Notes under the pieces: model-generated
The model's database searches: none
The model's input: the letters and a program-made list of their open reading frames with translations, nothing else
Told to the model about the DNA's origin: nothing
Origin: Bacillota bacterium
GTDB taxonomy: Bacteria; Planctomycetota; UBA8108; UBA1146
Length of the DNA stretch: 59,064 bases
Reading direction: 5' to 3'
Assembly (NCBI GenBank): GCA_003973385.1
Contig: QNYK01000058.1
Location: 1 to 59,064 of the forward strand
Made by a program: the position numbers and the translations under genes
Shown: in pieces, positions 1 through 7,352 of the stretch
How positions within the stretch are numbered: the first letter of the stretch is position 1
How the letters are laid out: every line of letters begins with the position of its first letter

Positions 1-645
1 AGCAAATCAACAGAACATGTTTCACGGGGTGAGGTCGAGGCGATGATTGACATGGCGGGAGTTGACGGGACTCTTGCCGAACACGAACGAGAACTCTATC
101 GCAACATCCTCAGGCTCGACGAGATTCGCGTCGGAGATATGATGACACCGCGAACCGTGGTGTGGGACCTGTGGCAAGAAGCCACCGTCGGTGATCTTCT
201 GGCCGAGAACAAGAGAAGCCATCTGCCAAGCCGGATCCCAATTCACGGCAAGTCCCGGGATGAGGTCACAGGATATATCCTGCTTCGAGAAGTGCTGTCG
301 GCCAGCATCGAGGGAACTCCCGGCACTGCTCCCCTCTCACAGTTTCGTAGAGATATTCGATTCGTACCCGAGGTGGCGACCCTGCGCCAGGCGCTTTCTG
401 ATCTCACCAGCGGCAAGGATCCCATCGCAATGGTGGCGGACGAACACGGCGGTACGTGCGGTATCATCACCACTGAGGACCTGTTCGAGACGATTCTCGG
501 CATCGAGGTGGTCGACGAACACGATGATGTCGTCGATCTTCGCGAGCGGGCGCAGAGCTTGAGAGAGAAGCGGCTCAAGCGGCTGAAGGAGTCTCGCTCC
601 TACCACTCATCTGCCGATGATGGTGATGGAACGGTGTCAAACTAG
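1..645 (+). CDS. CNNM/HlyC (CorC-type) CBS-domain protein, 3' part
   Basis: This is the C-terminal part of a membrane-associated hemolysin-family (CNNM/HlyC) protein. The reading frame is open from the first base of the window (S-K-S-T-E-H-V-S-R-G-E-V-E-A-M), so the transmembrane half lies upstream and the ATG at 43 is only an internal methionine. The segment SRGEVEAMIDMAG followed by EIRVGDMMTPR is the usual junction between the DUF21 membrane domain and the first CBS motif. A second CBS motif follows (VADEHGGTCGIITTEDLFE). The tail is a short charged, arginine/lysine-rich stretch, and the CorC_C domain found in many relatives is absent. The family is linked to divalent cation (Mg/Co) handling, with the CBS pair acting as a nucleotide sensor; that role is inferred here. 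Confidence 0.85.
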   Translation, partial: SKSTEHVSRGEVEAMIDMAGVDGTLAEHERELYRNILRLDEIRVGDMMTPRTVVWDLWQEATVGDLLAENKRSHLPSRIPIHGKSRDEVTGYILLREVLSASIEGTPGTAPLSQFRRDIRFVPEVATLRQALSDLTSGKDPIAMVADEHGGTCGIITTEDLFETILGIEVVDEHDDVVDLRERAQSLREKRLKRLKESRSYHSSADDGDGTVSN

Positions 646-699
646 TAATCTGAAGCGGTCATGGTCACTGGACAGGGTCGCGATGCAGTTGCAGGCGAT

Positions 700-789
700 G
701 GTGGGGTGGCAGAGTGGTCTAATGCACCGGTTTTGAAAACCGGCAGGGTGTAACAGCCCTCGTGGGTTCGAATCCCACCCCCACCGCCA
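700..789 (+). tRNA. tRNA-Ser (anticodon UGA)
   Basis: A full cloverleaf can be folded by eye. The acceptor stem is GGTGGGG (700-706) paired with CCCCACC (779-785). The anticodon stem CCGGT/ACCGG (727-731/739-743) encloses the loop TTTGAAA, with anticodon TGA at 734-736. A long variable arm typical of class II serine tRNAs follows. The T stem GTGGG/CCCAC (762-766/774-778) encloses TTCGAAT. The discriminator base is G786 and CCA is encoded at 787-789. The gene lies 31 nt before the next coding region and might be cotranscribed with it. Confidence 0.97.
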
Positions 790-820
790 ACACCCTGGAT
801 CCGGCACAGAGGAGAAACCG

Positions 821-1432
821 ATGAAAATCTTGATCATCATCGTGGTCGCCATCGCCACTCTGACCATCACTTTCCTGTGGACAGGATCCAGACAGCAACG
901 CCAGATCGATCTCCTTGAACAACAACAGGTCGACCTTCAACTCGAGGATTCACTACTTCGCGGGGAGGTGCAGCGGCTCGATGGCGATGTGGAGCGTATC
1001 GAAGAATCAGTCGGCAGCCTCCGGACCGATCTCCAGGGAATTCAAACGGGGGTTGCAGAACTCGATGAGAGGCTGAACACCAGAACAGATCAACTGGATG
1101 AGCAGGTGGAGGACATCGCCCGGAGCAGCGAGGATCTTGGGCAATCGCTGACCACCCAGCTGGAGAATCTGAAAAACAGCCAGACTGTGGAGTTGCAACG
1201 CCTGCAGGAGGAACTCGGCAACTCCTCCGAGGATAAACAGGCGTTGCTCCAGAAGATCCAGCAACTTGAGGATCAACTGGCAGTCACCCACAGAAGCCAC
1301 CTGGAACTGGTCCGGCGACAGCAGCAGACGGCTCTGAGAATCGACGATCTGATGTCGATCCAACTACAGATGCAAGAGGCTCTGTTACGGCTGGAACAGC
1401 AACGAAGAGATCCCCCCGACCCCAGAAGGTGA
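821..1432 (+). CDS. membrane-anchored coiled-coil protein of unknown function
   Basis: A 203-residue protein preceded by a GGAG Shine-Dalgarno about 8 nt before the ATG. It opens with a single hydrophobic segment of about 20 residues (ILIIIVVAIATLTITFLW), probably a signal anchor. The rest is almost entirely charged heptad-like sequence rich in Glu, Gln, Leu and Asp (residues 25-195), consistent with a long coiled coil facing the periplasm or cytoplasm. No enzymatic motif is visible. Its stop overlaps a possible upstream GTG start for metH (GTGA), so the two genes are probably cotranscribed. I do not recognise a family; tethering or envelope-organising roles would be guesses. Confidence 0.75.
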   Translation: MKILIIIVVAIATLTITFLWTGSRQQRQIDLLEQQQVDLQLEDSLLRGEVQRLDGDVERIEESVGSLRTDLQGIQTGVAELDERLNTRTDQLDEQVEDIARSSEDLGQSLTTQLENLKNSQTVELQRLQEELGNSSEDKQALLQKIQQLEDQLAVTHRSHLELVRRQQQTALRIDDLMSIQLQMQEALLRLEQQRRDPPDPRR

Positions 1433-1518
1433 ACTCAACCGTACCTGTTGCGCTATCCCCCGGGGTAATGGAGTCCTATACTCCGGGCTCCAACGACTCA
1501 CTTACGGAGGCCCAGGGG

Positions 1519-4500
1519 ATGTCCTTTGACCCGTCAATCACCAGTCAGGAGCAGATTCGAAGCCAGTTTCTCACCCATCTGCGGGAGAGAATCCTGGTCA
1601 TCGATGGAGCCATGGGGACCGCCCTGCAGGATCTAGACCTCTCGGCGGCAGACTTCGGTGGTGAAGACCTCGCAGGATGTAATGAAAATCTGGTGCTCAC
1701 ACGACCGGATGTGATCCGCTCGGTGCACAGGCAATACCTCGAGGCAGGCGCCGATGGCATCGAGACCGATACATTCGGTGCCACTCCCCTGGTACTCGCT
1801 GAATACGGCCTGGCTGATCTCGCTGAGCAGATCAATGTCGTCGCCAGCGAACTGGCGCGAGAGGCAGCGGATCAGTATGGCACCGAGGAGAGACCTCGCT
1901 GGGTTCTCGGATCGATGGGACCCACGACAAAAACTCTTTCCGTGACCGGTGGCATCACCTTCGATGAAATGCGTGAACACTTCAGGGTTCAGGCTCGCGG
2001 CTTGCTTCGAGGAGGCTGCGACATCCTGCTGCTCGAGACGATTCAGGACACCCTCAACCTGAAAGCGGCGCAATTCGGAATCGAGGCTGCTTCCGACGAT
2101 GTCGGATTTTCGCGACCCGTCGCGATCTCATGCACCATCGAACCGATGGGAACGATGCTCGCAGGACAGTCCATCGAGGCCTTTTATGCCAGCGTCGAAC
2201 ACTTCCAGCCGATCTTCATCGGAATGAATTGCGCCACCGGCCCCCGATTCATGACCGATCACCTCAGAACCCTCTCGAACATCTCGGCATTCCCCGTTTC
2301 AGTCTATCCAAATGCTGGCCTGCCAGATTCCGATGGGAAGTATGAAGAGACCCCGGAAATCCTCGCGGACCATCTGCAACCCTTCATCGACCAGGGCTGG
2401 GTCAATCTCGTTGGAGGCTGCTGCGGAACGACTCCTGACCACATCCGAACCATGGTGCAACGGATCGACGGTGCAAAGCCACGCCCATGGCAAACCCCTC
2501 AACATGCTCTGATCTCCGGTATCGAACTGGTCGAGATCAATGAGGACAATCAGCCGCTCGTGGTCGGTGAAAGAACCAATGTCATCGGAAGTCGCCGATT
2601 CAAGAAGATGATCGCCAGAGATGAGTTCGAGAAGGCTGCAGAGATTGGCAGGCGCCAGGATCGCGGTGGCGCGCACATCATCGATGTTTGCATGGCAGAT
2701 CCTGATCGGGAGGAGCTGGAAGACATGCTTCGGCTTCTTCCGCTGCTGAATCGGATGACGAAGGCGCCTTTGATGATCGACTCGACTGATTCAGAGGTGA
2801 TCGAAGAATCTCTGAAACTGTGTCAGGGAAAATCGATCATAAACTCGATTAACCTGGAAGATGGTGAGGAGAGGTTTGAATCCGTTGTTCCCCTGGCAAG
2901 ACGCTACGGTGCCTCTCTCGTTGTCGGATGTATCGACGAGGACCCGGAAGATGGAATGGCTGTCACGGTTGAGCGGAAATTAGAAGTCGCTGAGATGTCA
3001 TACAAGTTACTCACTGAAAAGTATGGCATCCCTGAAACGAACCTGATCTTCGACCCTCTGGTCTTCCCGGTTGGCACCGGTGACCAGAAGTACTCCGCCT
3101 CTGCAGCGGCAACCATCGATGGGGTCAAGGCGATCCAGCAGCGGTTCCCCCGCTGCAGTACCGTGCTCGGCATCAGCAATGTCTCCTTCGGACTCCCCCC
3201 GGCCGGGCGCGAGGTCCTGAACTCCGTCTTCCTCTATCATTGCGTCCAGGCGGGATTGACGATGGCCATCGTCAATTCCGAGCGAATGGAACGCTATGCG
3301 AGCATTCCTGAACAGGAACGGCAACTATGTGAGGATCTGATCTGGCAACGGACATCAGATCCGATCGCGAGGTTCACGGAGCATTTCCGCGGCAGGAAGA
3401 TAGCCAGTGAAGGACAATCTCCGCTGCTCGATCTTCCGATTCCCGAGCGACTCGCACGGAACATCATCGAGGGGACCAAGGAAGGGATAGAGGAGGCTCT
3501 CGCAGAAGCACTCGAAATCTACGACGCCCCTCTCGATGTCATCAACGGTCCACTGATGAACGGAATGGCGGAAGTAGGTCGCCTCTTCAATAACAACGAG
3601 TTGATCGTCGCAGAGGTGCTACAAAGCGCCGAAGCGATGAAAGCCGCGGTAGCTTTCCTTGAACCCCACATGGAAAAGAGCGATTCCGCTTCCCGTGGAA
3701 AGATCCTTCTGGCTACCGTCAAGGGTGATGTCCACGACATAGGAAAAAACCTGGTACAGATCATTCTATCCAACAACGGGTTCGAGGTGATCGATCTGGG
3801 AATCAAGGTCCCGCCAGCTCAGTTGATCGAGGCGGTCAAAGAGCATCAACCCGATGCCATAGGCCTCTCGGGGCTGCTCGTGAAATCTGCCCATCAGATG
3901 GTCGTGACCGCCGAAGATCTACAGGCTGCGGACATCGAGTTGCCGATCCTGGTCGGAGGCGCCGCCCTTTCCGAGAAATTCACTGCACTCAAGATCCAGA
4001 AGGCGATCAACTCGACCGTGATCTATTCTCGAGATGCCATGGATGGGTTGCGGATCGTCAATGAGATCCTCGACGAGGCACGACGCGATGACTTCTTGTT
4101 GGAGGTCAGGCGCGATCAGGACCGGATCCTCAGCGGTGGATCCACCGCAACAAGCAGTTCCGTCGCCCAGATCACACTCCCCGACAGGTCTCCTGCCATC
4201 TCCATCCTCGAATCTGTCCCTGCCATGCCGGATTCGGAACTTCATATCGAAACCCAGGTAGATCCGAGGGAAATTTTCTCCCTCATCAATCCTCAGATGT
4301 TGTACGGAAGGCACATGGGGCTCAGAGGTAACTTCGAGAAGAAGATCAAGGCCGGCGAGAGCAAGGCTCTTGAATTACAGACCCTGATACATGAACTACT
4401 CGAGGAAATCATCCAGCGAGAACTGCTGATTCCAAAGGCGATGTGGAGACACTTTCCGGCCAGTGCTACCTCGAAAGAGATCGTCATCCACGATCCAACA

Positions 4501-5034
4501 TCGTTGGAACCGCTCGAGAGAATCTCATTTCCTCGACAGAGGAAGGCGCCTCACCGCTCCATCTGTGACTACATCCTTCCTGCAGACGATGACGGTCGCC
4601 CCCGGGATCATCTGGCGATGATGGTGACGACTGCAGGCGCAGGCGTCCGGAACCAATCTCGTGCCTGGATGCACGCCGGGGAGTACCTCAAATCGCATTC
4701 GTTGCAGGCTCTGGCCGTGGAGATGGCTGAAGGACTCGCAGAGCGAACCCACCGACAGATTCGCGCCAGCTGGGGGCGTCCTGATCCCGATACGATGACC
4801 CCCATGCAACTGTTCCAGGCAAAGTACCCCGGCAAACGCTATTCCTTCGGGTATCCGGCCTGCCCCGATCTCTCCTGCCAGGAGATGCTCTGGAGACTGC
4901 TTCAGCCGCTGGAACATCTTGGAGTCGAACTGACGGATGGATTCATGATGGATCCCGAGGCGAGCGTCTCTGCGCTCGCTTTTCATCACCCGGATGCGAG
5001 TTACTTCGGAGTGGGTGGCAGAGAAGACTTCTAG
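1519..5034 (+). CDS. metH: cobalamin-dependent methionine synthase MetH
   Basis: Cytosolic 5-methyltetrahydrofolate--homocysteine methyltransferase with all four modules in the classic order. The N-terminal homocysteine domain (ILVIDGAMGT start) carries the zinc-binding GGCCGT motif near nt 2413. The pterin-binding domain contains VVGERTNVIGSR. The cobalamin cap and B12 domain have the lower-ligand motif DVHDIG, with its histidine codon at 3733-3735 (about residue 739). The C-terminal reactivation domain has the AdoMet-binding RxxxGYPACP motif. At 1171 residues it is close to the E. coli enzyme. I chose ATG 1519 because GGAGG lies about 10 nt upstream and homology begins right after it. The frame is open back to a GTG at 1429, which would add 30 unconserved residues. 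The gene implies a need for vitamin B12; no cobalamin riboswitch is visible upstream. Confidence 0.97.
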   Translation: MSFDPSITSQEQIRSQFLTHLRERILVIDGAMGTALQDLDLSAADFGGEDLAGCNENLVLTRPDVIRSVHRQYLEAGADGIETDTFGATPLVLAEYGLADLAEQINVVASELAREAADQYGTEERPRWVLGSMGPTTKTLSVTGGITFDEMREHFRVQARGLLRGGCDILLLETIQDTLNLKAAQFGIEAASDDVGFSRPVAISCTIEPMGTMLAGQSIEAFYASVEHFQPIFIGMNCATGPRFMTDHLRTLSNISAFPVSVYPNAGLPDSDGKYEETPEILADHLQPFIDQGWVNLVGGCCGTTPDHIRTMVQRIDGAKPRPWQTPQHALISGIELVEINEDNQPLVVGERTNVIGSRRFKKMIARDEFEKAAEIGRRQDRGGAHIIDVCMADPDREELEDMLRLLPLLNRMTKAPLMIDSTDSEVIEESLKLCQGKSIINSINLEDGEERFESVVPLARRYGASLVVGCIDEDPEDGMAVTVERKLEVAEMSYKLLTEKYGIPETNLIFDPLVFPVGTGDQKYSASAAATIDGVKAIQQRFPRCSTVLGISNVSFGLPPAGREVLNSVFLYHCVQAGLTMAIVNSERMERYASIPEQERQLCEDLIWQRTSDPIARFTEHFRGRKIASEGQSPLLDLPIPERLARNIIEGTKEGIEEALAEALEIYDAPLDVINGPLMNGMAEVGRLFNNNELIVAEVLQSAEAMKAAVAFLEPHMEKSDSASRGKILLATVKGDVHDIGKNLVQIILSNNGFEVIDLGIKVPPAQLIEAVKEHQPDAIGLSGLLVKSAHQMVVTAEDLQAADIELPILVGGAALSEKFTALKIQKAINSTVIYSRDAMDGLRIVNEILDEARRDDFLLEVRRDQDRILSGGSTATSSSVAQITLPDRSPAISILESVPAMPDSELHIETQVDPREIFSLINPQMLYGRHMGLRGNFEKKIKAGESKALELQTLIHELLEEIIQRELLIPKAMWRHFPASATSKEIVIHDPTSLEPLERISFPRQRKAPHRSICDYILPADDDGRPRDHLAMMVTTAGAGVRNQSRAWMHAGEYLKSHSLQALAVEMAEGLAERTHRQIRASWGRPDPDTMTPMQLFQAKYPGKRYSFGYPACPDLSCQEMLWRLLQPLEHLGVELTDGFMMDPEASVSALAFHHPDASYFGVGGREDF

Positions 5035-5047
5035 GAGTCACCTGGGG

Positions 5048-5692
5048 TCAATCCCAGGCAGGTCTTTGGCAATACTCAGCGAGATTCTCGATTTCCAATC
5101 TGAGTTGCTGGATGAACTCATTGCGGTCGCCACCCCATCGCATCGGTTCACCGGCCACCACATCGACGAAGAAGGGCACAAAGATCCCTTCGCCTCGAGG
5201 CAGAGCTTTCCCGCACCCGTGCAGGAACAGCGGGTATACCGGCACATCAGGATGTCGCTGAGCCAGGTGTGCCACTCCTGCCTTGAACTCGTCCATCGTC
5301 TCGGCTTCCCCGCGGCTGCCTTCAGGGAAAATGATGAGTATGTTGCCAGATTCCAGTGCTTCACTGCATCCAGCCAGTGGATCTCCCTCGCTGTGCCGGA
5401 AAGTTCGGGGCACCGGGATGATTCCGATGATATTCAACGAGAACCACGCGATCAGTTTGTTCCTGAGGAAGTAATCCGCTGCTGCCACCGGTCGAACCCT
5501 GTCCAACAATCTCAGGGGAAATAAGGACTGCAATACCAATGAATCGAGATGGCTATTGTGATTGGCGGCGATGATGGCTGGTCCTTCGGAGGGAATCCGT
5601 TCCTGAAACCTCACATTCAGGCCGATCAGGACCAGAACCAGAGGTCTGACAAATAAGCACTGAAACAGAATCTTCAATACCCGGGTCAACAT
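5048..5692 (-). CDS. 1-acyl-glycerol-3-phosphate acyltransferase (PlsC family)
   Basis: A 214-residue membrane-bound acyltransferase. The catalytic block NHNSHLDSL (a variant of NHxxxxD) is followed by the substrate-binding block IFPEGSRGEAE (FPEGxR) and a later VPVYPLFLHG motif. The N-terminus is hydrophobic. The start is ATG 5692, one nucleotide after the stop of the cdsA-like gene, so translation is probably coupled. The frame is open upstream to 5812 but that extension overlaps the preceding gene. As the third gene after a YnbA-like and a YnbB-like enzyme, it probably supplies phosphatidate or acylates a product of that pair. The gene converges on metH with only 13 nt between stops. Confidence 0.88.
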   Translation of the reverse strand: MLTRVLKILFQCLFVRPLVLVLIGLNVRFQERIPSEGPAIIAANHNSHLDSLVLQSLFPLRLLDRVRPVAAADYFLRNKLIAWFSLNIIGIIPVPRTFRHSEGDPLAGCSEALESGNILIIFPEGSRGEAETMDEFKAGVAHLAQRHPDVPVYPLFLHGCGKALPRGEGIFVPFFVDVVAGEPMRWGGDRNEFIQQLRLEIENLAEYCQRPAWD

Positions 5693-5693
5693 A

Positions 5694-6632
5694 TCAGTAA
5701 TACAGGTAGAAACAGAAGTGAAAGAAGATCGGCGCGGTGTAAATGAGGCTATCGACACGATCGAGAACCCCTCCATGGCCAGGCAAAGTAGTCCCTGTAT
5801 CCTTGATTCCAAGATCCCGCTTGATCGCAGACATCACCACATCACCGATGAATCCGCTTACGCCGATCAGCACTCCGGCCAGGATCGCTTGCCCGCTGGT
5901 GAAGAGTGACAGGTAGGGAGCGAGCAAGTAAGACATCCCCACCGTCGTCGCCAAGCCGCCGAGAAAGCCCTCCCAGGTCTTGGTGGGACTGACCTTTGGA
6001 AGGATCTTCGTCCTCCCCAGTGTCTTTCCCCAGACATACTGAGCGATGTCATTCCCCTCGGTGAGGAGCAAGAGCAGCATGATCAGACCCGCACCCCCGG
6101 AAGGCCCCACATGTTCCACATCCAGTATCCCGAGGTAGGCGATGTGGCTGATGCAGAGTACGCAGGTCATCAGGCCCCACTGGGTCGTACTCGCAGCCCG
6201 CAAGAATCCATAGGTGGCCCCCATGAGGGCCATCCGCATCGGTAGAAGCAGGAACATGTAGATGGGAATGAAGATGATGAACACATCGTACCATTTGATG
6301 TGAATCCAGTAGTACTGGATGGGAATCGCCAGGTATGCCCAGAAGAGTATGCTCCGATCCACCCTGCGCGTGGGAATCATCGAATAGAACTCCTTGAGCG
6401 CAAGAAAGCTGACTAGCCCGAAGAAGTACAGCGAGTAAGGCTGTTGCAGGACCAGAGCGACAGTCACCAGGGTTACGATGGCCCACCAGGAGTACAGTCT
6501 CGGCAAAAGATCAGCGAGGGCCCTCTCTGGTTTCAACCACGCGAACACTTTCGCAAGGATGGTCGAAACGGCCAGCACGATGAAGACCCAGAGAATGGAG
6601 TACTCGACCGTTGGTGCAGACGGATGAACCAG
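5694..6632 (-). CDS. phosphatidate cytidylyltransferase, YnbB-like CdsA homologue
   Basis: Integral membrane enzyme expected to make CDP-diacylglycerol from CTP and phosphatidate. The C-terminus carries the full family signature SAIKRD...KD...LPGHGGVLDR. An LTEGNDIAQYVWGK segment and KVSPTKTWEG match what I recall of E. coli YnbB rather than housekeeping CdsA. About eight hydrophobic segments are visible. The first ordinary start, GTG 6578, would cut through the first membrane helix. The frame continues upstream in phase (EYSILWVFI...), and a CTG at 6630-6632, one nucleotide after the preceding stop and about 10 nt downstream of AGGAG, gives a complete first helix and the length expected from YnbB. 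I therefore annotate the CTG start; 6578 is the conservative alternative. Confidence 0.85.
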   Translation of the reverse strand: MVHPSAPTVEYSILWVFIVLAVSTILAKVFAWLKPERALADLLPRLYSWWAIVTLVTVALVLQQPYSLYFFGLVSFLALKEFYSMIPTRRVDRSILFWAYLAIPIQYYWIHIKWYDVFIIFIPIYMFLLLPMRMALMGATYGFLRAASTTQWGLMTCVLCISHIAYLGILDVEHVGPSGGAGLIMLLLLLTEGNDIAQYVWGKTLGRTKILPKVSPTKTWEGFLGGLATTVGMSYLLAPYLSLFTSGQAILAGVLIGVSGFIGDVVMSAIKRDLGIKDTGTTLPGHGGVLDRVDSLIYTAPIFFHFCFYLYY

Positions 6633-6633
6633 T

Positions 6634-7281
6634 TCACTGACACTCCTGAAGGCTCTTTCGAGATCTATTCATGACGGTCACCACGCCCAACCCGATCATC
6701 AAGGCGAGGATCGAGTTGATCCATTCAGACAGATCGTATCCAAGTCCGATGATGGCGCACAGGAGACCGATAACGAGAGCGCGGTCACTTTTTCCCATCG
6801 GCCCATCGTATCTGCGACTGGCTCCAATCTGTACCGCAACTACCCCCGTCATCTCTGCGATGATTCCCACGATCACCAGTCCCACGACCAATACTGGATC
6901 AAATCCTGCCACATAGGCCAGAGGCAGATAGAGAGCTGCATCGGAGATGACATCCCCGAGTTCATTGAGGATGGCACCGAGATTCGATTTCATGTCGTGC
7001 TCTCTGGCCAGCATTCCATCGATGGCGTTCAAGGCCATTCGAATCAACAGGACCGCCGGGACAGCGAGAAGTAAACGAGGTTCCGGTGCATGATCGACCT
7101 CTCCCGACGCGAAGAAGGGCAGAGGATGCAGGTCGTTCAGTATCCAGATCCCAGTGGCGATCGAGAGCAGCATCGCTGCAACAGTGACCTGATTGGCGGT
7201 GGCTCCTCTTCTCGCAAGAATAACCACGATGGGGCGCAACAGGTTCTGGAATCCCGGCTTGATGTCATAAACACTGACCAC
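6634..7281 (-). CDS. CDP-alcohol phosphatidyltransferase, YnbA-like
   Basis: Membrane enzyme that swaps CMP of CDP-diacylglycerol for an alcohol head group. The catalytic motif reads NxxDGxxAR, then about eight residues, then GxxxNxxxD, with Asn in place of two of the usual Asp residues. The same substitutions and the flanking RMALNAIDGMLARE, LNELGDVISD and GPMGKSDRAL segments are what I recall for E. coli YnbA, so this subgroup rather than PgsA or PssA is indicated. The head-group acceptor is unknown. GTG 7281 is chosen because GAGGGAG lies about 5 nt upstream and it aligns with the YnbA N-terminus (VYDIKPGFQ); a longer frame starts at 7335. It is the first gene of the three-gene lipid operon. 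Confidence 0.85.
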   Translation of the reverse strand: MVSVYDIKPGFQNLLRPIVVILARRGATANQVTVAAMLLSIATGIWILNDLHPLPFFASGEVDHAPEPRLLLAVPAVLLIRMALNAIDGMLAREHDMKSNLGAILNELGDVISDAALYLPLAYVAGFDPVLVVGLVIVGIIAEMTGVVAVQIGASRRYDGPMGKSDRALVIGLLCAIIGLGYDLSEWINSILALMIGLGVVTVMNRSRKSLQECQ

Positions 7282-7352
7282 CGAAACTCCCTCAATGGTG
7301 CTCACAGAGGCACCTGAAAGCGGATCCTGGCACATTCAACACGAAGAGTAGA

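Noticed and set aside
637..940. Minus-strand ORFs across the tRNA-Ser gene (containing GVGFEPTRAVTPCRF-like peptide)
   Set aside because: This is the well-known artefact of translating the complement of a serine tRNA; the cloverleaf explains the sequence.
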